Origin: Scenedesmus sp. ARA3
Lineage: Eukaryota; Chlorophyta; Chlorophyceae; Sphaeropleales; Scenedesmaceae
Length of the DNA stretch: 64,000 nucleotides
Assembly (NCBI GenBank): GCA_004335835.1
Contig: RWJK01001724.1
Span: 35,860 to 99,859, forward strand
Reading direction: 5' to 3'
The position numbers and the translations under genes are program-made. The notes under the pieces are model-generated. The model was not told the DNA's origin, did no database searches, and saw only the letters and a program-made list of their open reading frames with translations. Below, one piece after another: positions 22,509-33,898 of the stretch. How positions within the stretch are numbered: position 1 is the stretch's first letter; each line of letters opens with the position of its first letter.

Positions 22509-24810
22509 CCCCTTTTTCATTGCGGCACAGCAGCACGCATACGTTGTGTGAGGAATCACACAACTGCTGACAGCCTGGAGCTGTTTGTGCTGGTTTGCTG
22601 CTGTGGCAGCTGGCACAGCAACATGCATGTCAGCAGATGCTGCTGGCAAGCAGCCGCTGTTGCAGCACCACCCGTCTGCAAGCCAGAATGTCCGGCTCAG
22701 CATACGAGCTGCTTCGGCAGCAGTACACAGCATCCGATGGCGCTGGAAGCAACACGAGGCAGCCGACAGCACGAAGCCTGCGGAAGGGAATGGGCTCTTG
22801 AACACAAATCTTGGACACAACACAGCGCCTCATCATTGGATCACCAATCAAGCCATAGCAACAACGCCAATGGCCCTGCGCCAAATTGGAGCGGCAATCA
22901 CAGCTGATGCATCCTGCAGCTGACCCATGTGCTTGGACACTACCCGCCTGTAGTGAGGCAGCAGGCACAGCAGCAGCAGCTGGCTACAGCGGCATGCTTG
23001 TATGTGCAGATGAGTATGCACGCCACTGCCGGCACCGAGCAGCACACCAGCTTGCAGTGGGGCACTGGCCTCAGAGCTGCATCAGCCCTGCAAGCAGCAG
23101 CAGCCGCTTGATCACAGAGCTTTGCTGTGAGCTGGCGCCAGCTAGCCATGTGAGTACGCATAATCTTGCATTATGCTTCACTGCAAATTCTTTCACTGCA
23201 ACTCATAACAGCTGGCGCGAGCTGGACTGCCTCTGCAACACAAGCAACTGCATGTGCAGAGTGTGCTGGTGCGCTGCGTATGCAGGCCTGCTGCAGCCCA
23301 GCCATGCAGCGGCCGCAGGGCTTGTGTTGTGTGCCAGCACAGCATGCTGCATGCGCATCTGGCGCCTGCTTTCCAGCGGCTCGGCCATGGTGGCTTTGTG
23401 TAAGAAGCAGGTGTACATGACGCAATGCTGCAGTGGTCGAAACTGCAATGCTTGCATGAGGGGGGCCAGCACTGGCAAGGCTGCCAGCCAAGTGACTTGC
23501 TGCACGTGTGTGTCCACAGACCAGATGCATTTGGGAGCCTGCAAGCGAGAAAGCGCATCTGTGGATTGTGACGCTGATGAGTGTGCTGCAGTGCTACAGT
23601 TGAGCGTTGGAGTCTGACTCAAGTCGCAAGCCAGTGTCGGTACAGTGCTTCATAGAACATCAGATTGTTGCTGCAGGCTTTTGCACGCTACTACTGGAGG
23701 CAACTGCCAGTATCTTGGAATTTCAACTGCTGAGCTGACTATAATGCCCTTGAGACAGCTGCATGACCAACCGGAATCCATTGCTGTCAACATGGAGTTT
23801 GCAAACTGCACTTGCAGAGTTGCTGTGAGAATCAATGTCACTTTTCTTGGCCTGTGGTGGCATCAATCGCTATCCGCCGTTTTCAGTGTCCACTTTTCTC
23901 TGCAATGCTCTAGCAGGATCTTAGCCGCTTTTTTATCAGACCAATACTCACATCAACCTCATACTTGAGTGCTCAGCAAATGGAACGGAGCGTTACACTC
24001 CTGCTGTCTCACAGCGCACTGCTGAAAAGACAAAGAACTGGCTGCTCAACTGCTACAGCTGACGATGGTGGACAACCCATCTGTAAAGCATACCAGACTG
24101 GCAGGCCAGCATGATAGCACGGCCCTGAAAAGCCACACATGCACGGCTCTCCATACAATACACCTAACCCTGTGGACAGGCCGGCTGCAGTGGCTGCAGC
24201 ATCGCGTGTCAGCCAAACCTGACAGCTCGCCGCTGCTCACTGCTGCGGTGTGGTTGCTGCTGTGGCATAGTCGCTGGCACATCCACCGGGAGGGTGAGGT
24301 GCCAAGACACTGCCAACCGCTGCACCAAGACAGAAGCAGGGAGCCCTTGCAGCCGTTGGTGCAGCACTACCAAACCGAAAACTGCTGCGGTGGCGCGCGA
24401 GGCTCCTGCTGATACATAGCACGCGCTGACGCCTCGGCTGCTACACGCGGCTAGAGGTCATCTGCGCATCCCAGCAACGTTGTTGCATCACATGAGGATG
24501 GCAAGAGAGCATTTACCTGCACAAAGAGCAGCAGCAAAGGCGCAACACATGTCAGTGATTGAGTCAGGACCGCCCGAACGCTACTGTTAAGGACTAGCAG
24601 CAAGAAAGCGAAAGCAGCAAGGCTGCCAACATGCTGGTGTCCGGAGGGAGCAATTGCGCTGTTGTCCTGAATGTGCAGTCCTCACTGCCTTGTACACAAA
24701 TCATCCCAAACAAGACGACACCCGTTTTACCGCCCAGTTCAACACAGTGCAGTCGCCTGCAGCCCCCAAACCCAGCCACTGCTCCAAGCTTTCATAAGAC
24801 ACATTCTCAC
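22509..24810. other. Convergent intergenic region, no supported gene
   Basis: About 2.3 kb between the Nudix and PsaF genes. A 37-codon frame at 22688-22801 (starting MSGSAYELLRQQY) is slightly protein-like but stands alone. The block around 22604-22640 resembles part of the last Nudix exon (CAGCTGGCACAGCA, ATGCATGTCAGCAG) and may be another 3'-end copy. Nothing else is supported. Confidence 0.4.
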
Positions 24811-26865
24811 TCACCGGGGGCTGACAGTGATGTTCTCGGCCTTCTCTGTCAGGGTGTTGGCCCTGAGCTCAGCCACCACCTGCACGGGCCAGGTGGCGCC
24901 CTGCCAGGTCAGGCGCAGCGCCGCGGGCACGTCGATGATGATCTCCTTCTCAGTGGGCTTGGCCTCCTCGGCCTTCACCTTGTTCAGGTACAGGCGGCCC
25001 ACGTAGCCGATCCAGCCGGCCACGTACAGGAAGCCAAAGGTGGGGATCTGCGCAGGTGCGGAATGACGGGACAGAAAATGACAGGATCAGAAGTGCAGGA
25101 AAGTCAGGGAAGGTTGACAGGGGTGTACAGGTGAGTCGGCATGAAGTGGCTAAGTACTGCTGCTGTTTTGGCTGCTGAGCGCCAGGCGTTGCGGGATGCT
25201 GATGGTGATACTGCCCCTGCGCGTCGCTGCTGCTGTTGATGTCAGTGAATCACATCACTATAATTTGCCAGCAAAAACCAACTGGCTGCCACTGCGCTGC
25301 TGCTGTGCTGTCTGACATTGCTGCTGCAGCCGTAGCTCCGCCGCTGTCAGTTCCCGTCAGGCCACTGCTTGCCAAGCATGACCCCCATTGTCCTGCAAGT
25401 GCTGCAGCTGCTGCTAGCACACAACAGATCGCTGGTGACAGTCCTGCTGCTGCTGCAGTGTTCCAGCTGCTGCAATGTTCCAGTGACACGGCTGCACTTG
25501 TGGAGCTCCTGCTGGACTCCCTGCTGAAAATTCTTCGCCACCCAGTCGACCACCAGGAAACAGCAGACCCCACCACATACATGCACGGGTCTCACGTATG
25601 CTTGCTAACATGCCACGCCGCAAGCAGCAAAACAGCAGCAAACTACACGAGCGGGGTACTCACGAACACCTCTCCAGCGTGGCCGTACTTCAGGGCCAGT
25701 CCTGGGTCGCTGATCAGGTGGGGCAGGCCGTCAGCGCCGCACAGCAGGCCGGCCTTTGCGTAGTTGGCAAAGCGCTTCTCAGTGCGGTCAATGGTGGCCT
25801 TGAGGGCGATGGCAGGCGCGCTGTCAGCCTCATACTGCGGGTGTGGAGGGTGAAGGTGAAGGAAGCATGAGGGTCAGAAGCAAGGGTGAGCTGAGGGTGA
25901 GCGGCACATGATTGCCGACAATGTGAGAAGGGTTGGCATGCGCTATATGATGGAGGGGTGTGCCCATATATGCAACGGGCGATCGTGCAACTGATCATGC
26001 TGCTTATCCTGCAAGCACTGCTGCTGCACATCAGGACCATGCATGACACGCTGCTGTTGTGATCACGCATCAGCTGTGGTTAGCACCAGTCACTCGACCA
26101 GTGCTGCTGCTGATGCTGTAGTGGACTGCATGTTCTGTGATCACCCATCTGTATGTTGCTGCTGGCAATGTGGCAGCGTTGCTGCTGCTGGGTTGCCAGC
26201 ACTGCCGCTGCTACTGCTGCTGCAAGTCCCTGCTGCTGATTTCCGCGCATGGACGCTGCTGCTGCCCACAGCAGCTGATGTGTGGCTGCAGTAGTGTCAG
26301 AGAAGGCCATTACAGGCTGCTTGCGTGTTCATTGGGCCAGATCCTTCCATGACTGGGCTGGATCTGGCAACCACCCTGCAGGTGTTTCTGCTGTGCAGAC
26401 ACGATCGGCTCTTTAGAGCCTACCACGGCCCTTGCAGCTCCAGCGCGGCTGATCGTGCTGAACTAAAATACAATATATCTGATCCCGTGCTCGCGTGCAT
26501 GCTCACGTTCTTCAGGCGCTTGTTCAGGCCCTTGACCTCGTTCTTGAGGCGCTTGGCATATGCCTTGCTCTCGCTGCATGGGGTCAGACCGCTGATGTCT
26601 GCCTTGGCTGCATCTGCCTGACCAAAGGCCAGCACTGTGGCCAGAGCAGCAGCTGCGACGGCCTTTGACACCTGGCTGTCCTCCTTCTGTGCTGCGCACA
26701 CCACTGCCCTGCGCACAGGCTGAGCCTTCAGGGAAAGCCTGGCAGCCTTGCTGCAGGACACCTGCGAGGCAAGAGCGTGTCTGTCATGAATCTATCACGG
26801 GAGGGGCAAGAAGCGTTCAGGGTGCGATCACACACCTGCTGGGTGGAGCGGAGAGCGGCTGCCAT
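24811..26865 (-). CDS. PSAF: Photosystem I reaction-centre subunit III (PsaF) precursor
   Basis: Four exons: 26865-26836, 26761-26507, 25834-25664 and 25047-24811, all phase 0, giving 230 residues, close to the usual length of green algal PsaF. Residues 1-about 60 form a bipartite targeting peptide: a basic Ser/Ala stretch ([14 protein letters not shown]) and a hydrophobic thylakoid transfer segment ([16 protein letters not shown]). The mature N-terminus carries [17 protein letters not shown] and the Lys-rich helix [13 protein letters not shown], which in green algae docks plastocyanin and cytochrome c6. Then follow [40 protein letters not shown], the membrane segment [13 protein letters not shown], and the C-terminal EIIIDVP and ENITVSPR. 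The two conserved Cys are present. Unlike most genes here, its introns lack CTG runs at the acceptors and I saw no duplicated exon edges. Identification is secure. Confidence 0.97.
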
Positions 26866-28102
26866 GGTGAATATAGGTGTATGGAGACGTTCTGCGACCG
26901 AATGCAGCGTGAGACGCGCCCGTTGAGTACCTTCGAGTGCTGGGTGTTACATCTCTGCTGATCGATGTTTTGGGGCTTGGGTTCAGACACCTGCCCGTGC
27001 AAGCTTCCGAAACTGCTTCTTGTGCATATAAAAAGCAGTTTGAATGTGTTGTGGCCGGCTAGCGGATGGTTTGGCTGTAGCCGTGCTGAACATCCACACG
27101 ATTACTGCTGTGCCAAGCACCTTTACGCATGGCGCGGGACACGATGCATTCATCGGTGATGGTTAACTGTTCTTTATGGCAGCTGTGAGGTGGTTCACAA
27201 CCTGTCCACCAAGTACATCAGGCCTGGCCTGCACTGCATACAGGCCTGTAGCAACATGCTAAGCAGCGGATTGTGATCCTCCCTTCTCAAGCACCAGATT
27301 ATATTCATACTTTCTTCTGCAAGCTGGTGGGCAAGCTGGTTGCCAGGGTATGCTGTTACTTGGGCAGAGCGGGCATAAAGCAGGGTGGGTTTGTGTGCAA
27401 ACACATAGTCAACTACGTCCGCCATGCAAGCCGGCCTCACGTCTGCTGCTGAGTTCAATGCGAGTGTCTCATATGGGCGAAGCCTGGTGAACAAGCTGTT
27501 TACTGTCACAATAAACCCAGCACCTGTGCATGGCAGGTCACACTTGGCGCTGTAGCAGCAGCAGCACTACAACTGATTGCAAGGGACTGCAGGTGCTGGG
27601 TTGTGTTCATTATCATGACTGTGAGTCATCTGCTGCTGACTTTCATCACTGGGATTGGTACAGCTGCTAGCACGCCGCACCCGAGGGGCCCAGGGCTGCA
27701 CCCTCTCGCATCGCACTGGAGTCAAGCTGGCTTGCAAGCAGCCATGCTGCTGATTGCAAGCAGATGGCTATATGCCTGCTGTCTGATGTGAGGTCAAGAT
27801 AACCTTTGCTGTGTTCTGCCAGGCAGGGGGCAGCTCACCAAGTGTTATAAGCAGGGTTGAATGCCTGGTTTCAAGCCCAGTTCGTACAACATTGAAGTTG
27901 GACTTCTTCGAGGAGCTTATTGCTGATGGCTGCTGTCATTTACAGGCCAAGTCGCAGGGGATCCAACTGAGAGCATCCTCCAACCAATTTTGGAACAGCC
28001 AGGAACTGCTGCTGTCATGCTCGTGTTCCCACAAGCCTGACTGAGTGGTGCTTAGCAACTTTTGTTTTATTCTTCGGTACTATCGCTATTCAAACTACTG
28101 CG
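26866..28102. other. Divergent intergenic region
   Basis: It lies between PsaF (-) and the dehydrogenase gene (+), so it should hold both promoters. A minus-strand frame 27195-27509 (containing VDYVFAHKPTLLYARSAQ) is compositionally protein-like but unrecognised. An imperfect inverted repeat joins about 27509-27525 (AAACCCAGCACCTG) and 27590-27605 (CAGGTGCTGGGTT). No motif can be called a promoter with confidence. Confidence 0.4.
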
Positions 28103-29176
28103 ATGGCCTCTGCCTGCGTTACTGGCGCGACGGGCTATGTCGCGTCCGAGTTGATCAAGCAGCTGCTGGGCAAAGGCTACAAGATAAAGGCCACCGTGCG
28201 CTGCCCGACAGATAGTCCCCGCCTGCAGTACCTGCGGGACATCGCACAGTCGTCCTGCGGCAGCCTGGACCTGGTGCAGGTGCCTGACCTGCAGCAAGGC
28301 TCGGAGGCCCTGGACTCCGCACTTGCAGGGTCCCAGTACGTTTTCCACGTAGCCTCACCTTTCAGGTTCGATGGGGATCCCGACCTCGACATCGTGCAGC
28401 CCGCTGTGCGAGGAACAAAGGCTGTTTTGGAAGCAGCAGCAAAGCAGAAGCCAGCAGTGAAGCGAGTCGTGGTCACCTCTTCTGTGTGTGGTGAGCAAGA
28501 AGCATGGCAACGTTGATTGGCTATCTCTGTTTGATAGCTGTATGTTTGCTGGCGGATGTGCTTATCGGTGGACAGAAGCGGGACAAGTTTCCTTGTACAG
28601 CTGCACACACAACATTCGGTTGGGGCGGGTGCACGACTGTGTACATCACTGTGTACATCACTTTGTGTGTGAGCATGCTCTTTGCCTATCACTGCAGCAA
28701 GGCCGGACCCAGAGTGGGGCAGACAGGCTAAAGCCTTGGTGACTGGTGAAGCCTTCGCAGGCGAAGCCGCACCAGGCAGCAACCTGGCCACAGCACTTGC
28801 TGCCCCAGCCTGCAGCATCACTGACACGCGCACATGTATCTGCACTGCTTCCTGCAGCCATCCATGACATGAACCGCAAGCAGCAGCCCAAGCACGAGCA
28901 GTTCTGCGAGGAGGACTGGAACGAGACCTCACAGATGCCGGGCGAGGCCTACTGGGTCAGCAAGGTGCGCAGCAGCAGCAGCAGAAAAGCAGCTGCTATA
29001 CCTACAGCATAACATAGGTGCTGGTGGCAGTGGCGCGGTAGCAGCAGCAGCACCACCACCACCAGGTTGACTCCCGTGCCATTCAGCCGCACCTTTTCAT
29101 ACAGCAACGTATGAGAGCACACTGTCGTTAGCAAGTGCTCCTGTTCCTGCCACTGGTGCCAATAGTGATGTCTACA

Positions 29177-29210
<34 letters not shown>

Positions 29211-30698
29211 AGGTTCAGGCTGAGCGTGCGGCCTGGCAGTTGGCTGAGCAGCTGGGGCTAGACGTGGTCACCATCCTGCCCAACTTTGTGCTGGTGAGCA
29301 GCCAGCACTGTGGCACACATACGACATAAACACCTGGCTGCGAGTGCTGATTTGATCACAGCCAGCGCTGCTGCAGGAGCTGTGCCAGGCGCGCAATCAA
29401 TTGCGTGGAGTCATATGAGCAGCTGCTTCTGCTGATGGCCTGTGCACATCGGGGGCATGCTCGCGCGTGTGCGGCGGGTGCACTGCTGCTCACAAACTGC
29501 AACAGCAGGTCACGAGTGCTTATGTATCACGATGCGCCTTACCGTTTTTAACACTACCTGTAACAGCAACCCGCTGTGTTTTACTGCCAGCCCTGCATCA
29601 GAAGGCGGGCATGCTTCCTGGCATCCGTGTACCTATGCTGCACTCAACACCATGTAACTTTCCTTGCTGCATACGCAGCCCCCTGTCATCCACTGCCTGA
29701 GCTGCGACACCGATGCATATGCGCGTATGCTTACTTGTGCCGTGCTGCTGCCGTTGCGTTTGTTGTGCCAGGGCCCTGTCATCAGCAGCGAGCAGGCTGG
29801 CGGCGTGTCGGTTGGCTTCATGAAAGGCATCCTGGAGTCGCCGGCTGGCAAGCCTTTCGAGGGCAGCTGGACCGTGAATGACGTGCGTGACGTGGCGGCA
29901 GCACACATCCTAGCTGCGGAGAAGCCTGAGGCCAAGGGCAGGTGGGCGCAGCACTAGTGGAAGAAGTACTAGTGGCACCATTGTAAGGATGGTCGCATGG
30001 CATTGCATTATTTTGATCTGCCAGACATCCTGGCTGCGGAGAGGCCTGAGGCCAAGGGCAGGTGGGCGAAGTACTAGTGGCGCTAGTGGACTGATGGCCA
30101 CATGGCATAGCATGGTTTGATCTGCCAGACATCCTGGCTGCAGACTCTGCTTCTTGGAGAAGCCTGAGGCCAAGGGCAGGCGAGGGCGCAGTGGAAGGGC
30201 GGTCACACATTAGTAATGTGTTGCTGCATGATTGTGATGTGTTGCTGCATGATTGTGATTTGACAAACGTGTGGTTGCGGAGAAGCGATGGGGAGGTGGG
30301 CAAAGTAGAAGGGCGGTCACATGGAGTTGATGCTGCATGAACTGCTTCAGAGCTGGTGCACCGATAACGCACGGCGCCACATCCCGAATCAACTCGATAA
30401 CATCCATTCTTTTCTTCTCATGCCGTGCTGCCGTTGCTGCTGCAGGTACATCGTGAGCCAGCCACACTCCATCTCAGCTCGCTTCATCACAGACACACTC
30501 AAGGCAGCCTACCCGGCAGCTGCAGCAGCGCTGCCTGACGGAGCTGACGCAGAGCCCAGCAGCATCAACAGCAGCAAGGTGCAGCAGGAGCTGGGGCTGC
30601 GGCTGACGCCTGTGGCAGACACTGTGAGGGACATGGCAGCGGCGCTGCTGCAGCTGGGCATTGCACAGCCGGCGTGGGCGGCAGCGGCTGCGGAGTAA
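28103..30698 (+). CDS. NAD(P)-dependent cinnamoyl-CoA reductase/DFR-like dehydrogenase
   Basis: Five exons: 28103-28490, 28858-28964, 29213-29293, 29772-29941 and 30446-30698, all phases consistent, total 332 residues. The extended short-chain dehydrogenase layout is clear: nucleotide-binding CVTGATGYVAS at the N-terminus, ATVR for the cofactor phosphate region, VFHVASP, the segment RVVVTSSV, the catalytic pair in YWVSK (Tyr-x3-Lys), then LGLDVVTILPNFVLGPV and NDVRDVAAAHILAAE. This is the family of cinnamoyl-CoA reductase, dihydroflavonol reductase and related aldehyde/ketone reductases; algae lack lignin, so the substrate is open. No transit peptide is visible, suggesting the cytosol. Intron 2 begins with five CAG units and ends with ten CTG units. 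Exon 4's end is copied twice in intron 4 and the C-terminal coding end is copied downstream of the stop. Confidence 0.92.
28970..29212 (+). repeat. Intron 2 flanked by CAG (5') and CTG (3') tracts
   Basis: The donor GTGCG is followed directly by (CAG)5 at 28970-28984; the acceptor is preceded by (CTG)10 at 29180-29209 and then CAG. The tracts are complementary in the same transcript. Confidence 0.95.
29900..30320 (+). repeat. Tandem copies of exon-4 end plus donor in intron 4 (dehydrogenase gene)
   Basis: The real exon end (GCCTGAGGCCAAGGGCAG then GTGGGCG, about 29903-29960) recurs at about 30025-30075 with the same donor sequence, and at about 30130-30190 where the donor GT has become GC. 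A fourth, degenerate copy is at about 30268-30320. A spacer ending in TTTGATCTGCCAGACATCCTG separates units of roughly 105-120 bp. Next to it a 21-bp direct repeat (GTGTTGCTGCATGATTGTGA core) occurs twice at 30218-30260. Confidence 0.95.
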
Positions 30699-30965
30699 AC
30701 CTGTCATGGGCTTGAAAACGGGCTGTGTTATCGTCACGTAACACATACATCATGACCCATTTTGCGGCATACAGATGTGTTGACGCCAGTGCTGGTTGGG
30801 TTTTGGTTGGGTACTACTGCCGAGCACGACCGCGTGGCTGGCTTGCTATGCAGCGGCAGATCGCAGGCCTTGCACTGTGGCAGACACAGAGAGGGACATG
30901 GCGACAGCGCTGCTGCTGCTGGGCATTGCACAGCCGGCGTGGGCTGCAGCGGCTGCCGAGTAACG
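30588..30965 (+). repeat. Duplicated C-terminal coding end with stop (dehydrogenase gene)
   Basis: The last codons (about 30605-30700, GGCATTGCACAGCCGGCGTG then stop TAA) are copied at about 30870-30963, again ending GAGTAA. The copy encodes GIAQPAWAAAAAE plus stop, preceded by RDMATALLLL. Confidence 0.95.
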
Positions 30966-31611
30966 CATTTGATGCTGAGAGTGTGACACAGTGATACTGC
31001 ATCTTGCTTGTAAGCAGCTGTAATTGCATAATGCATGTAAGCAACCTTCAAGTCCCTTGTCTGTTGTTTGTCAGCTGGTGTTGATGCATGCATGTGCGTG
31101 CGTTGTTCTGGCGTGAACCTGCCAAGACGTGGCTGGCTTGCTGAAGCAGCTGCAGCTTGCAAGCTGGGCAGTTGTCGCCGTGTACACGGTGGCAGATTTT
31201 CAAGTAGAGGCGGTGATGCAGCAGCCTGGCGTGCCGCTCTGGGTGGCGTCAGTTGTTGTCCTTGTAAGCCGGGCTATGGGCCATAGCAGCTGCAGCTGTG
31301 CAGCGTATAAAGAGTTACAGTGTCGCAATGGTTGGGCTGAGTTGGAGTCAGCAAGTTGTAACCATTCGTGATGGTCCATCTTAATGGGAGCTCCTTCACT
31401 TGCCAACAGCAGCATCACAGAGAAAAGGGCCAGACAGCAGCACCTGCCCAGACATACACAGTGCAAAGTGCAGGATGGTCCGCGGTTGTTGCCGTTTCCA
31501 CCCACGCATCACGAAATACATGTGCCTTCCCCCATGGGCAATGCAGCGCACTTCAGCACCCTCCAAATGACACCAGTGCACGGTCGGAAAACCCTGTACC
31601 ACTGCAATACA
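30966..31611. other. Convergent intergenic region
   Basis: A plus-strand frame at about 31129-31371 (containing ASWAVVAVYTVADFQ) looks protein-like and could form a membrane helix, but has no ATG in frame and no recognisable family. Nothing else is supported before the SET gene's stop. Confidence 0.4.
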
Positions 31612-33802
31612 TCAAGCACTGCTGGCTTGCTGCCAGGGCAGGGCATGGCAGGTCGACAATGTGCCGCCGCTCCCACTTGCTGCTGCTTGGAACTGCTGAA
31701 GCACCGCCCGCGGCACCCCAGCAGCCACACACACGTCCATAAGTAGCATCTTCTTGTTCGTCCTGAACTTCATTGCTGTGCGCACAGCTGCACTGAGCGG
31801 CAAGCTCAAGGTGTCACTAGTGACACCGGTGACACCGGTGACGCCGGTGACACTGCTGTTCTGACTTGGTGGCAGCAGCACCTGCACCAGCTCCCCGAGA
31901 GATAGCTGCTCAACAGCTGCTGCAATGTCACTGTGTTGCTGAGCTGCTGTTGCTGCTGCTGCTGCTGGTGGTGGTTTAGCTGGGCCCGGCACTGCCTTCT
32001 TCTTGCGCTTGCCATGCATCAGCTGGATGCTGCTGCTACTGCTGCTGCTGCCTGCAGCTGCTGCAACTGCATCATGCACTTCTGGGACGTACTCTGGTAT
32101 GACGACCTGCAGAACAAATTGTACACGTCAGCAATGGGGCTTGATTATGCAAGTAACGTATGCAACAGGCACTGTTGCAAACAGTCTGCATCTGCTTATG
32201 AAACAAGCTACGTGCACATGATGCTCACCACATACACCGACCATTCATCCGCACACAGCAAACAAACACACCTGCGCGTAGTGCCGCAGCAGCTTCCCAA
32301 ACAGCTGCACCGCCTCCCCATCCCCGGCCACATGAGCATCTGCCACAAGCAGTGCCAGGTCAGATAGCAGGCTGCTGTCAAGGGCAGCCAGCTGCTGCCA
32401 GGCTAGGCCAGCCACTGCAGCCTCCACTGCAGCCATGTCGCCGTGCTTCAGTACTTCCAGTGCTGCAATGAGCGAGCCGCTGACGCGGCTGCCTGACACC
32501 ACCTACACAGCACAGCACAGCGCAGCAGAGTGCATTACACACCCCATTCGTTACCCCAGCTGCATGCATTGCCTGTCCCTGGTAAATGAAAGGTGTAATG
32601 CTGTAGCTGCTCAAACACTGCCGCATCCAGGCTGAGTCCGCCGTATGCAACTGGCCTCACAAATCAGAGTGCTAATTATCATGCTGAGCAGAGTAACAGA
32701 AAACAAAAAGTAACAGAACACGATGCAGCACCTTGATAGGCTCAAGTGCATCCAGCAGGGGGCCCCAGCTGGCCCCCTCCAGGCCATCTGCTGCTGCCGC
32801 AAGCTCTTCCTGCAGCGCTGCCAGCCCAGCATCCAGCGCCTGCTTGTACAGCGGTGATAGATCTGCAGCAGCCTGGCCCTGCAGCAATACATAAATAGGA
32901 GAAAAAACAGTGTGAGTCCCAGCACATGCTCCTCCTGCAGCGCTGCCAGCCCAGCATCCAGCGCCTGCTTCTACAGCGTCGACAGCTCCGCAGCAGCCTG
33001 GCCCTGCAGCGACAAGGCAATGGACATGACATTCTTGTCAAAACAGCACATGCACATGCACATGCACATGCGATTGCAGCAGAACAGCCAGCCCAGCATC
33101 CAGCGCCTGCTTGTATAGAGGTGACAGCCTCGCAGCAGCACGGCCCTGCAGCCATACAGCAATGCACACAATGTTTATGACATACACAGAACATGCTCCT
33201 CCTGCAGTGCTGCCAGCCCAGCATCCAAAGCCTGCTTGTACAGCGGTGACAGCTCCGCAGCAGCCTCGCCCTGCAGCCACACAAGGCAATGCACACGAAG
33301 ATGCACACAGTATCTCTGTCATCCACAGCACATGCACACGCAGCAGCGCTGCCAGCCCAGCATCCAGCTCCTGTATACAAGCAGGTCCTGCTTGTAGACA
33401 GGTAATAGCTCTGCAGCATACAAGTCCTGCGCCGGTTTGAGAAGATGCACGCAGCAGCAGACACGTGCAGCAGCGACGTCGGCCGGCAGCGGCATGTGTT
33501 GATGTGCGCCACCTGGTAAACACACATACGTGCACGTCACTATCATGCAAGTACTGTGCAAGATCAAGAGGCGAATTGCTTGCTTCTGCCTGCAAGGACA
33601 ATCAGCTAGCCAAAGTACAAGCGTCTTATTGCGTCAGCCAGCAGCTCTCCATACTGTTGTCAGCGCTGCTGTGGCTGCCATGCAGCAAGAGCCCACCTGG
33701 CGTATGTCCTGCTGCCACAGGTGCTCCAGGGCCTCTGTGATGCTGCTGAACAGCTGTACGATGTCGTGAGGGTTGCTGGGTGGCACGAAGCCTGCAGTGC
33801 AT

Positions 33803-33898
<96 letters not shown>

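Noticed and set aside
32934..33424. Counting the four extra SET exon-start copies as real exons
   Set aside because: None has a matching donor in phase before the next copy; only the copy starting at 32878 continues into a full exon.
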